Shown: positions 54,504-62,982, numbered from the stretch's first letter. The stretch is DNA of 64,000 nucleotides from Cytophagales bacterium (GCA_017303805.1 JAFLBQ010000007.1:309171-373170), one strand, 5' to 3'. Notes: generated by a model not told the origin, from the sequence alone. Numbers and translations are program-made.

Positions 54504-54905
54504 CTGGGCGGTTTCGTCCGACCGATAAATCACTCAAGTCACAGTCATGAGTCGAGTCGTCATAGAAACTTCGGTCGTGGTTTAACCCAATCAGCGGTCG
54601 GCAACCGAAACCGCATAGTCCAGCGAAATTCAAATTTAAACTTGCAAGTCGGGCGGAGTCGAGGCGTCCTACGTTGCCCGGAAGTAGGGCGTGTCGTTAA
54701 ACCAAAAGTCAGCGGCAGCGCACAATCATCGCGTCAAAAAAAAGTCGCGCTCAGCGCGACCATATTTTTTCTCAATCGTCCTTTGATAATCTTCAACAAC
54801 TCATTCTTATCAACACGAGTTAACGTCAATCGAAGGCGCAGAAACCCGAGCCGTATCAATTACACTAACACTTTAATTGAAAGTCCACCGCCTTGCCTAC
54901 AACGT
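54374..54905 (-). repeat. Duplicated cassette, copy 2 (532 bp)
   Basis: Second copy of 51124-51655 with the same terminator (54736-54760) and small ORF. Ends at the AACGT of element 8; one base further the two copies differ (C versus T) and then belong to elements 4 and 8, which are diverged from each other. Confidence 0.95.
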
Positions 54906-55069
54906 TTGTGTTTATGCAGTGTGGGGAATAGGAGGCTTTAAAAATGGAGCGTAGCGGAATGTTAAAGCCGACCTGCTCCGAACTGTCCCCCGGGACCAAA
55001 CTAAAATTTGAAACATACACTTTAATTTAACACCAAACCCCCACATTGCATAAACATTTTGTTAGCGCC
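54898..55069 (-). repeat. attC-like inverted repeat, element 8
   Basis: AACG at 54901, GTT at 55061. Arms GTTTATGCAGTGTGGGG and CCCCACATTGCATAAAC: both arms changed relative to element 4 (C-G to T-A pair), a compensatory change. Interior as in element 4. Confidence 0.88.
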
Positions 55070-55227
55070 TGTGCCCTTCTTCCCGTCATTTGTTAATTTT
55101 CTTCGTCTTTATTGTCCATTTGTCCACCGAATTGTTTTGTGAAACTCAAGTCGCGGGCGGGGCAACCGTTACACATCACTTACGGTTTACTCTAATTTCT
55201 AGCCACTTTGTCCCCGTGGTGCGCGGG

Positions 55228-55289
55228 ACGGCACTCTTGCCAAAGCTTTGGATTGCGTTGGGTTTGCGGGGCTTTGGCATGTGTGCCGT
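55228..55289. repeat. Hairpin family H, copy 3
   Basis: Stem ACGGCACTCTTGCCAAAGC / GCTTTGGCATGTGTGCCGT; loop begins TTTGGATTG. Bases 55070-55328 around it show no gene. Confidence 0.78.
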
Positions 55290-55328
55290 TGAGTAGGCTA
55301 TATTTCTTTGAGGTAATGTGAAATTGCA

Positions 55329-58058
55329 TTGTTCATATTATATTGTCCTGTTACTAACCTGCATTCCGTGAAGTCATACTGTCCAGAGCGGTCAAAGAGC
55401 ATTTTGATTAGCTTTTTTTTGATACTTTTTACATCCAGATGTTTTGGGTTTGATTCTTTAAAGTTGGCTGTTTCTTATCATCAGTCCTCTCAGTATCATA
55501 AGGCACTTCCTATTTTTATATCACTATCTAAAAAGTTTCAGCTAAAAGATGACATTTCAAGCTATGCGCTTTGCCAACTTAAAATTGCTGATATTATTAG
55601 GAATTATGGAGGTGTCAATCTCGCACTTGAACTTCTTAACAAGAACGAAAAATTAATTGAGGTTCGTCTGGAAAAGTCAAGTGTAGAACTAGCACAAAAT
55701 TATGTAGCTAAAGCCGAGGCTCTATACTCTGCAAACAAACTGACCGAATTCAAAGCGGCAATTTTCAAATCCATAGCAATAAAAACAGAGTTAAACCTAT
55801 CGGAAAAATATTTTGCTGAGGATTATTTTCACTTAGCTCGATATTATAAAGAAATGCCGAATCAAAACGATAGTTGCTATTTCTGGATACAAAAATCATT
55901 ACGACTTGCTAAGGATGATAAATCTCTCTCAAGTTATATACTACCTAAAATTTATAATTTGATTGGATATTATTACCACCCAGCATCTATCTCTTATTTT
56001 GGAAATAAAAAGGATTCTTTGATGCATCACTTTGACTTATCGAGAAAATATTATGACTCTGCTTCAATAGCTTTAAAAAAGCAGATAGTCCCCGATAAGT
56101 TAATGGCAAGTAGAATTTATCATAACTTAGGTAATTCCTACTCGAACGAAGCTGGTGTTGAGAATAAGATGGAGTTACTCCATCTTGCTTTAATCTACTA
56201 TCGAAGAAGTCAAAGTTTGTATGAGAAACTTGGCTCTCCAACCGAAATGGCTCTTAAAGACTGGGTAATTGGACGGGCTTATGAAAGGTTAAAACAATAT
56301 GATTCTGCAATCGTCCAATTTCAAAAGGGTATTGCTCGATTGATTCCTGGATTTGAAGGGCACAGTATGAATGATTTACCCCTTTTGCAACCTACTCTTA
56401 ATGATTCACGCTTTATTTCTCTATTGAGTATCAAGGCTAATAACCTTCTTCATATATACAAGCAAAATCAAGATTCTAGTGCTTTATTACTAGCCTATAA
56501 ACATTACGTATTCTTATTGAAATTTAATCAATATCTACTTTCTAAATCAGTCCAAGAACAAGAGTTAACATATTGGAACTATCTGCACGGCTCAAATGCT
56601 TATCAATTATTAATAAGCACCGCTTATGAATTATTCACAAGAACAAATGATAAAGACTATATAGCCAATGCCTATGGATTAATTGCTTCCGCGAAATATG
56701 CTTGGCTAAATAGAAACGATATAGAGCCGAATTTCAGCAATTCAATTAATACATCAGTTTTAAAGGAAGAAATTAAGCTTGTTAAAATTAACATTTTACA
56801 AAAAGTAAAAGGTATCGATAGTGTCAGCCTACAGTCTGTTCTTCCTTCTATACCGGAGCAAATGGAGAAAGCCTCGTTAAGTAATTTAAGTTTGGCAAGT
56901 CGGATTTTGGATACACTTTCTGTGAGAAGTCTACAAAATGAACTAGAACAAAAAAATGAAGTGTTAATTGATTACTACGTTTGGGGTAATGAATTGTACT
57001 CTTTAATTATTACCGCTAACGGTTTTGAAGCAGTTAAACAAAATTTGCCAAATGATTTTAACGCTTCGATTTGGAAGCTTATAAATCCGTTATCGCTGAA
57101 CAAACCAAATCAATACGCACGCTCGGCACATAGTATTTATTTACAAACACTAGATTCACTTTTGTTACTTATTCCAAAAACTACAAAAAGAATTGTTGTA
57201 TGTCCTGATGGAAATTTACAAAATATCCCGTGGGATGCTCTGGTCAGTGATACGTTGCACAATGATTCTTTTAAGAGTCTTAATTATCTGCTTAATCATT
57301 ATGCAATCCGAACAGTTATTACCCCAAAACATTTACTTAGAAGAAACAAAAAATGCAAAGGTTATCTTGGTGTTAGCTCAAATTTTAATCAGTCAATAAG
57401 GTTTTCTCAAATACCATTCTCAAATGACTTAGTGAAAACTAAAGCAAAAGAATTCGATGGAAGGGTATTGAAGAAGCTTTCTGAGATGCCAAGTGAACCA
57501 TTCGAAATTAAAGTATTTCATATAGCTGCTCACGTAGTAAATGATTCTATTAGACCATATCGTTCATCTATATTTATTAATGATAACGATAGTATTACGG
57601 TAGAAGCGCTTTCCAATTCTAGAATTAGGCCACAGCTTGCCATTTTAAATGGCTGTCAAACGGGAAGCGGAACCTATTACCAGTCTGAAGGTACAATTAG
57701 CTTTGCTCGCTCACTCTATAGCCTTGGGGCAGAAAGTGTTTTGATGACTTTGTGGAGTGTTGATGATAAAGCCACTGCGGAAGTACTTAAGTTGTTTTAT
57801 CATGAAATGGAAAGTGGAAATGATTTGGATGATGCGTTGAGAAACGCAAAAATGTCTTTTCTTAATAGAGAAGGAAATTCCGAAATGACTAATCCTTATT
57901 ATTGGGCAGGCTTGCAACTTAGCGGAAAGGCAGAGCCTATAGTCAAAACAAAATATTTATCGGTGGTTTTCCTAGTCATTGTTTTTACTCTGCTTGCAAT
58001 AGTTTTGATATACTGGTTAAAATCTAAGAAATGGGGCACTTTATTTAATAGCATCTAA
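55329..58058 (+). CDS. TPR and CHAT (caspase-like) domain membrane protein
   Basis: 909 residues from a TTG; a GTG at 55368 giving a clearer signal region (SILISFFLILFTSRCFGF) is an alternative start. Residues ~45-450 are TPR-like helical repeats. The C-terminal ~280 residues are a CHAT domain: VCPDGNLQNIPWDALVSD, FHIAAHVV with catalytic His735, LNGCQTGSGTYYQSEGT with catalytic Cys776, and NPYYWAGLQLSG. One membrane helix (VVFLVIVFTLLAIVLIYW) ends the protein. CHAT proteins are cysteine peptidases related to caspases, and some act in defence or cell death. Its end overlaps the convergent anti-sigma-like gene by 18 bases. Confidence 0.88.
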   Translation: MFILYCPVTNLHSVKSYCPERSKSILISFFLILFTSRCFGFDSLKLAVSYHQSSQYHKALPIFISLSKKFQLKDDISSYALCQLKIADIIRNYGGVNLALELLNKNEKLIEVRLEKSSVELAQNYVAKAEALYSANKLTEFKAAIFKSIAIKTELNLSEKYFAEDYFHLARYYKEMPNQNDSCYFWIQKSLRLAKDDKSLSSYILPKIYNLIGYYYHPASISYFGNKKDSLMHHFDLSRKYYDSASIALKKQIVPDKLMASRIYHNLGNSYSNEAGVENKMELLHLALIYYRRSQSLYEKLGSPTEMALKDWVIGRAYERLKQYDSAIVQFQKGIARLIPGFEGHSMNDLPLLQPTLNDSRFISLLSIKANNLLHIYKQNQDSSALLLAYKHYVFLLKFNQYLLSKSVQEQELTYWNYLHGSNAYQLLISTAYELFTRTNDKDYIANAYGLIASAKYAWLNRNDIEPNFSNSINTSVLKEEIKLVKINILQKVKGIDSVSLQSVLPSIPEQMEKASLSNLSLASRILDTLSVRSLQNELEQKNEVLIDYYVWGNELYSLIITANGFEAVKQNLPNDFNASIWKLINPLSLNKPNQYARSAHSIYLQTLDSLLLLIPKTTKRIVVCPDGNLQNIPWDALVSDTLHNDSFKSLNYLLNHYAIRTVITPKHLLRRNKKCKGYLGVSSNFNQSIRFSQIPFSNDLVKTKAKEFDGRVLKKLSEMPSEPFEIKVFHIAAHVVNDSIRPYRSSIFINDNDSITVEALSNSRIRPQLAILNGCQTGSGTYYQSEGTISFARSLYSLGAESVLMTLWSVDDKATAEVLKLFYHEMESGNDLDDALRNAKMSFLNREGNSEMTNPYYWAGLQLSGKAEPIVKTKYLSVVFLVIVFTLLAIVLIYWLKSKKWGTLFNSI

Positions 58059-58742
58059 GGCTGCTTTCGATTCTGTTTGTAACATTTCATCATTAGAATT
58101 AATAATGCCGTTAAGTAATTCTCTCGCTTTTATTTTATCACCATTCAGCCAATACGCAATGGCTAATCTATAATTTGCTTTTATGCTAAATTCACTTGTA
58201 CCGTCAATGTAAATCCACTTTTTTATAGCTGATTCTGTTTGTGAGGTTCTGAAGTCGCAAATACCTGAGAAATACAAAAGTGTGTCATTAACAGGATTAG
58301 AGTCAAGTAAGTCTTTAAATTGTTTGCCTGACATATGGAAATCGCCAGTTTTGAATGTATTCATTGCATTATTTAGAGCTACATCACTGTTTATTCCCAT
58401 TGTGTTAGGTAAGCCAGGCTCTGCTATATCAAATTCAAGTGGATTTGGCTTTTGAATGGAAAAATATAAGACAGCTCCTGCGCTAACAAAAAAAGTAACT
58501 ACTGCTGCCATCTTCCAACTGAATTGCATGCGTTTCTTAGGCTCTAATGAGCGGTCAAATTCTATTAGCTTGTACTTTAAGTTATCGGCATAAGCCTGAC
58601 TTATTCCGGCAATAACTAGCTTTCGGATAGATAGTTTTTGCTTTAATTGCTCATCGGTTGCTAATCTTTTCTGAAAATCATCTAATTGGTCTGGCTCCAA
58701 TTCACCTTTCAAGTACATATCTATCGAATCAGATTCTTCCAT
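58041..58742 (-). CDS. Membrane anti-sigma-factor-like protein with TPR-like C-terminus
   Basis: 233 residues. N-terminal ~75 residues resemble an anti-sigma domain (MEESDSIDMYLKGELEPDQLDDFQKRL...), followed by one membrane helix (~residues 77-97, MAAVVTFFVSAGAVLYF) and a C-terminal TPR-like part (ALNNAMNTFKTGDFHMSGKQF, YRLAIAYWLNGDKIKARELL). It follows the ECF sigma gene after seven bases, the usual place for the cognate anti-sigma factor. The TPR part would face the periplasm, as would that of the convergent CHAT protein. Confidence 0.75.
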   Translation of the reverse strand: MEESDSIDMYLKGELEPDQLDDFQKRLATDEQLKQKLSIRKLVIAGISQAYADNLKYKLIEFDRSLEPKKRMQFSWKMAAVVTFFVSAGAVLYFSIQKPNPLEFDIAEPGLPNTMGINSDVALNNAMNTFKTGDFHMSGKQFKDLLDSNPVNDTLLYFSGICDFRTSQTESAIKKWIYIDGTSEFSIKANYRLAIAYWLNGDKIKARELLNGIINSNDEMLQTESKAALDAIK

Positions 58743-58749
58743 ATCGTTG

Positions 58750-59337
58750 TTAATTTAAAATGTCCTTCAGTCTACTCATGTTTATCCTGTCTTCTAAAGA
58801 CTTAAGGCATTCATACTTTTTCTTTTTAGCCACATCTGCATTTTTATAGCCGATATTGGAGGCCACCGACTCCATATCGAAGCCTTTTTCATAGTACATT
58901 TCAAGAATCTCCTTGCATGGAGAGCCCATGGCACGGTAAAGCCTTTTAACCAGATTAATCAAATGCTCCTGATTGTAAAAATCATTTATTCCGTTATCAT
59001 GTTGGTATTCCAAATTTTGCATAATCTTCTCCTCAACTCCTTTCCGTTTCAAAGCATTTATAATTATGTTTTTTCCTATGCCAAATAGGTAAGTCTTTAC
59101 GGAGGATTCGAGAGTGTCGGCCTTACCGGATTTTACATTTTTATAAAGCCCAACAATCGATTCTTGAAAAACATCCTTTGCTTCCTCAATGGATACCTGA
59201 TGATTCCTGATTGCCCAACTCACGAACTCATCCCGATAAACTTCATAAAGCTGAAAAAGGATTTTTTCGCTTCCGGCCTTAATAGCCTCAATTATCGCTG
59301 AAGTTTCGAGATTCAAAATATTGGTCTTGCTATTCAA
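58750..59337 (-). CDS. ECF-type RNA polymerase sigma factor
   Basis: 195 residues. Region 2 (LYEVYRDEFVSWAIRNHQVSIEEAKDVFQESIVGLYKNV...VKTYLFGIGKNIIINALKRK) and region 4 (LVKRLYRAMGSPCKEILEMYYEKGFDMESVASNIGYKNADVAKKKKYECLKSL) are clear. This subgroup with long linker is typical of Bacteroidota sigma factors paired with TPR anti-sigma proteins and CHAT proteins. A 13-bp palindrome 25 bases upstream may be a control site. Confidence 0.88.
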   Translation of the reverse strand: MNSKTNILNLETSAIIEAIKAGSEKILFQLYEVYRDEFVSWAIRNHQVSIEEAKDVFQESIVGLYKNVKSGKADTLESSVKTYLFGIGKNIIINALKRKGVEEKIMQNLEYQHDNGINDFYNQEHLINLVKRLYRAMGSPCKEILEMYYEKGFDMESVASNIGYKNADVAKKKKYECLKSLEDRINMSRLKDILN

Positions 59338-59362
59338 AGGCTTAGTAAAATAGAGTTTGTGA

Positions 59363-59398
59363 AAGTAACTGAAAAATATTTTAAGTTTTCAGTTACTT
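59363..59398. promoter_or_regulatory. 13-bp perfect inverted repeat between the sigma gene and a divergent gene
   Basis: Arms AAGTAACTGAAAA (59363-59375) and TTTTCAGTTACTT (59386-59398), ten-base AT-rich spacer. Stands 25 bases before the sigma start (minus) and 60 before the small plus-strand gene. Could be an operator or an mRNA leader hairpin. Confidence 0.55.
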
Positions 59399-59458
59399 CT
59401 GGATTTGCTGATTTACAAAGGTTAAAATATAACAGTAAACAATTTAAAAGAATACTCA

Positions 59459-59728
59459 ATGTGCTACCTTAAAATTGATGTTTTTGATAATTACCAAAAT
59501 CCAATGACTTTATATAAAGTGATTGAGTTTAGTATCGATGAAGCTAATACAATTATAGAATCAAAGCATGTATTCCAAAATCAGATTTGGTGCTTGCCGA
59601 AAGAAGTGTTTTCGGGTAACCAAGAGGAAGAAATTTGTCTTAATCACATAAGGGATGGATGGATTGAGTGTAGTCAAACTGAATACAATTCTAAGGTTTG
59701 CAGCAAAATGAAAGCCACTGCTGAATAG
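59459..59728 (+). CDS. Small hypothetical protein
   Basis: 89 residues, no family recognised. Acidic, with Cys and Trp (QNQIWCLPKEVFSGN, GWIECSQTEY). No signal peptide. First of five plus-strand genes of unknown function in the large unit between elements 8 and 9; the next gene starts 19 bases downstream. The frame is in AT-rich DNA with no competing gene. Confidence 0.55.
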   Translation: MCYLKIDVFDNYQNPMTLYKVIEFSIDEANTIIESKHVFQNQIWCLPKEVFSGNQEEEICLNHIRDGWIECSQTEYNSKVCSKMKATAE

Positions 59729-59747
59729 AGCATTTAATTAATATTAT

Positions 59748-60020
59748 ATGAAATGTTTGTATTGCAAATTTAAAGTCCCTAATGATGCCGATGTCTGTGG
59801 TCATTGTGGACGAGACCTCACGGAACAGCACCGTCACAGAACAAAATGGTTTTATTCATGCCTAATCGTTGCTGTTCCAGTGATTGCAATTGCTGTCATA
59901 GTTGATATGGAGTTTACAGGATTAAACATGTTGCTCTTAAATGTATTTTATTGGATGCCAGTATTTATTGTATTTAAACGGTTTTTTAAAGGAGACTTCA
60001 AAATGACGGGTATTTTATAA
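59748..60020 (+). CDS. Small zinc-ribbon membrane protein
   Basis: 90 residues. N-terminal zinc ribbon of two CxxC knuckles (MKCLYCKFKV and DVCGHCGRDL), a His/Arg-rich link, then two membrane helices (YSCLIVAVPVIAIAVIV and MLLLNVFYWMPVFIVF). Zinc-ribbon plus membrane helices is common among small bacterial proteins of unknown role. The next gene is nine or more bases downstream, so they may form one transcript. Confidence 0.7.
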   Translation: MKCLYCKFKVPNDADVCGHCGRDLTEQHRHRTKWFYSCLIVAVPVIAIAVIVDMEFTGLNMLLLNVFYWMPVFIVFKRFFKGDFKMTGIL

Positions 60021-60061
60021 ATGCAGGCATGCTAAACTTCAATAAACCCAGTAAATATAAA

Positions 60062-61378
60062 ATGCGAAAGACCCTACAAAAAGTTACAGTAGCATGTCTC
60101 TTACTCACAATTGTGCTATTCTCGGTTTCGTGTAACAAAGATTATAAAACCATGGAATTTAGTGATGGTAAAAATGGAGTAGTTAAAGTGAATGTTAGCT
60201 CTAATTATTCCATTGGAACTAATGGTGACACACTTTACTTACTTGATGGAACATATGAACGTTCGGGATACTATGACGTATCCGAGTCCCAAAGAGAATA
60301 CTATTTTCAAAGGTACGTTGGCCTTAATGGTATCCTTACTGACTATTATGATAGCCTTAACAGTGAAGGACCTGATTTAAGTTACTTCAAGGTGACCTCG
60401 GGTAAATTGCTGGATGAAAAATACTACCCACAGTTTGCAAAATTGAAGAATCAAGAGAAAGAAATAATCTCAAGGACTCTTCCGTACTTTATCAGGGATG
60501 AATATAAGGGACAAGACACAATTAAAGTAGCTGATAAAATTAAGATTGTAATGAGTTTAGGTTTACCAACGGGAATATGGTCGAACTTTGGGAATAACAT
60601 GAATGAGCATTATTTTGATAGCATTCAATTTGATAAAGGTGAACCTATAGGAAAGTGGGTTATCAGAACAGCGCCAGTGTCACTAGACAAAGTTACATTT
60701 ATGGGTTCAAGAGTTAAGCAAATTGAGACTTATGATGGCTGGCATTCAGGACGCCCATCAACTAATTCAGCTTCATTTAAACTAAAATGGATTGTTTTTC
60801 CCAGTGATGGTGGTGTTGTTACCGATTACTATGATGATTACGGAAGAATTGGCAAGCGTAGAGCCGAGGACGGGAATGGAAAGTTAGTTTCAGTACAGGA
60901 ATATGATTATAGAAGAAAATCTATAACAGAATTTGAATATGATAAAGCCCTTAATGAAATTAATAGAACCACGCGGCCTTTAGCTAATGAATCAAGGAAC
61001 GAGAGTTCAGAAACTGATGACTTACTGAATCTTTCTGTTCTGAAGTCATCACTCTTAAGAGCAAGTATAAATAAATGTAAAAATGAGTTAGGCTCTCCTG
61101 ATATAGATGGAATGATAAGGGAATTTGATGATGGAAATGTTTATGCCTGGATTTATTTAAATAGAGAGGTTCGTTCAGAAAGTAAGAGAAAGCAACATCT
61201 TATAGTTTTTATTAAAGCTCTCGGTCATGGTCGTGGTGTTGTTGAGGATATTCAAAGCATTGATGATAATGAAAAAGCTTACTACGATTTTGGAAGCCTT
61301 TATGTGGGTATTCAGAACCGAGGTAAGGATATTCAAAGCAATTCAAGAGCTTTTCATGCAACCGTTCAAAGAAACTAG
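60062..61378 (+). CDS. Hypothetical lipoprotein
   Basis: 438 residues from the ATG at 60062, chosen because it opens a lipoprotein signal (LLTIVLFSVSC, lipobox SVSC); an in-frame ATG at 60029 adds eleven residues. The mature protein is rich in Asp, Tyr and Lys, with a beta-rich central part (WVIRTAPVSLDKVTFMGSRVKQIETYDGW, FPSDGGVVTDYYDDYGRIGKRRAEDGNGK) that faintly recalls YD-like or toast-rack repeats. No family recognised. Followed by two more exported proteins. Confidence 0.72.
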   Translation: MRKTLQKVTVACLLLTIVLFSVSCNKDYKTMEFSDGKNGVVKVNVSSNYSIGTNGDTLYLLDGTYERSGYYDVSESQREYYFQRYVGLNGILTDYYDSLNSEGPDLSYFKVTSGKLLDEKYYPQFAKLKNQEKEIISRTLPYFIRDEYKGQDTIKVADKIKIVMSLGLPTGIWSNFGNNMNEHYFDSIQFDKGEPIGKWVIRTAPVSLDKVTFMGSRVKQIETYDGWHSGRPSTNSASFKLKWIVFPSDGGVVTDYYDDYGRIGKRRAEDGNGKLVSVQEYDYRRKSITEFEYDKALNEINRTTRPLANESRNESSETDDLLNLSVLKSSLLRASINKCKNELGSPDIDGMIREFDDGNVYAWIYLNREVRSESKRKQHLIVFIKALGHGRGVVEDIQSIDDNEKAYYDFGSLYVGIQNRGKDIQSNSRAFHATVQRN

Positions 61379-61395
61379 ACCAAATACAATTTGAT

Positions 61396-61794
61396 ATGAG
61401 ACAACTTACAAAAAATGCCTTATTAGCTTGGGTTATTATCTTTTCAATTTCCTGTACAAATCAATCAACTAGAGAGAGCAATGAGATTGCTTCTACAAAT
61501 ACTAATGACATTGAAGAACTAACAGAGGACACTATTGATTTTAGTGGATGGAACGGAACTTTCTTTAGCAGAGAAAATGGAGGTATTCGTCTTGAAGGGG
61601 TGGGTAATACCCTCAAAGCATTTGATATAGCTGATGAAACAGCACTAGAAGTTGAGTTAATGGCTGATGGGAAGGTAATTATTGACGGAGCTGAAGCATT
61701 TGTCTCAAACGATACCCTTCGACTTGTGCTTAATGGCTCTGGTGGCAGTCATGAAGTTATTTATGTAAGAGAGGAATTGAATTATGTAAATTAA
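61396..61794 (+). CDS. Small hypothetical lipoprotein
   Basis: 132 residues. Lipoprotein signal (NALLAWVIIFSISC, lipobox SISC), Ser/Thr/Glu-rich linker, then a compact beta-type domain (FSGWNGTFFSRENGGIRLEGVGNTLKAFD). Starts 17 bases after the previous lipoprotein gene. Function unknown. Confidence 0.68.
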   Translation: MRQLTKNALLAWVIIFSISCTNQSTRESNEIASTNTNDIEELTEDTIDFSGWNGTFFSRENGGIRLEGVGNTLKAFDIADETALEVELMADGKVIIDGAEAFVSNDTLRLVLNGSGGSHEVIYVREELNYVN

Positions 61795-61811
61795 CTGTAG
61801 GTAGGCTAGTA

Positions 61812-62498
61812 ATGTATAAAGCTGTTTTTGTCGCGTGGTTTATCCTTAAGCTATCGTGCTCCTGTGCTCAAGGTATCGGTTCCTTGCAAGACTATTGGTC
61901 TAAGAAAAATGACTCGCGCCTTGTTTCTCTAAGGTTCAATGGGCGTATTTATGCACCAAGACCAGGTACCTTGCCAAAGGAAAAATATGATGCAAAGTAT
62001 TTGGATAGTGAGCAGTATTTTAATCATGTGTATCAATTTCGTCCCGTTGAATTATTTGTTTCAGAAGATGGAGGCACAAACTGGAAGCTTGCATCATTTA
62101 GCTTATTTGAATTGATTAATTCTTCGAATATTAAAACGGAACTCTCTTTGGTAAATGAAACTGCCAAGATGCATAAGATTAATGAAAATCATTTTGTGCT
62201 TACAAGCCTTATTACTATTGAAACATCTGGGAGTTTAAAAAGAAATAACTATCCTATAATCTACGTTTTTAAGGAAAATATTCGTGATGGGTATCTTAAC
62301 ATAGAAGATGTGCAAGTGTTTCGACCTGAGGAGATTAACAATAATAGGATAATTGAAATTGTTACAGTGGGAACAAAGACAACCTTTCGCTTTAACAATG
62401 GTGACACTGCAACTTTCACATTTAACCCCAATGATAAAGTCGAATCCGAGTATAGTGATAGTCGAGGTAATTTCTCTACTCGTTGGAAGAATCGGTAA
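61812..62498 (+). CDS. Hypothetical secreted protein
   Basis: 228 residues. Signal peptide MYKAVFVAWFILKLSCSCAQ (Cys near the cut site also allows lipidation). The rest is beta-rich (SEDGGTNWKLASFSLFELI resembles the edge of a beta-propeller blade with an Asp-box-like SEDGGTNW). Function unknown. Last gene of the plus-strand group of exported proteins in the large unit. Confidence 0.68.
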   Translation: MYKAVFVAWFILKLSCSCAQGIGSLQDYWSKKNDSRLVSLRFNGRIYAPRPGTLPKEKYDAKYLDSEQYFNHVYQFRPVELFVSEDGGTNWKLASFSLFELINSSNIKTELSLVNETAKMHKINENHFVLTSLITIETSGSLKRNNYPIIYVFKENIRDGYLNIEDVQVFRPEEINNNRIIEIVTVGTKTTFRFNNGDTATFTFNPNDKVESEYSDSRGNFSTRWKNR

Positions 62499-62512
62499 TT
62501 GTGGGCAGGTAT

Positions 62513-62566
62513 GGCTCTTGCCATAGCTTTGGTGTCGCGTGGATTTTCGCGGCTATGGCATGTGCC
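62513..62566. repeat. Hairpin family H, copy 4
   Basis: Stem GGCTCTTGCCATAGC / GCTATGGCATGTGCC; loop begins TTTGGTGTC. Bases 62567-62811 up to element 9 show no gene. Confidence 0.75.
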
Positions 62567-62811
62567 AAAAGCGTGGGCGAGAATCTCTCCACGGTTGCAG
62601 TGCGGTGGGCTGATATGGTACGAATCTTAATCGTAGCCGTGTCCCATGTTTATTTTTTGATTCTCAGTCCCAAGTTGCATTAAGAAACGTTCACTTGTCC
62701 TCGTGGAGAATTTGAGTAAGTTAAGTTCACCCGTCAATCATTTTCTTGTCTGCGGAACCGAGTCTTTGTCGGCTTAGTCGTCATTGTCCCCGGTGCTTGA
62801 AGGGCATTGGC

Positions 62812-62982
62812 GCTAACGTTTGTGTTTATGCAGTGTGGGGAATAGGAGGGCTTAAAAATGAAGCGCAGCGGAATGTTAAGCCCGACCTGCTCCGAAATGT
62901 CCCCCGTGACACAACTACATTTTGAAACATAAACTTTAATTTAACACCAAACCCCCACATTGCATAAACATTTTGTTATGCA
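62812..62982 (-). repeat. attC-like inverted repeat, element 9
   Basis: AACG at 62815, GTT at 62975. Arms GTTTATGCAGTGTGGGG and CCCCACATTGCATAAAC as in element 8; inner stem GGGCTTAA / TTAAGCCC is perfect here. Confidence 0.88.

Noticed and set aside
55061-62817. Prophage or conjugative element
   Set aside because: No integrase, structural, relaxase or replication genes are seen among the eight genes.
48751-62982. CRISPR array
   Set aside because: Repeats are long palindromes with variable arms separated by genes of 0.4-7.7 kb, not short identical repeats with uniform spacers.
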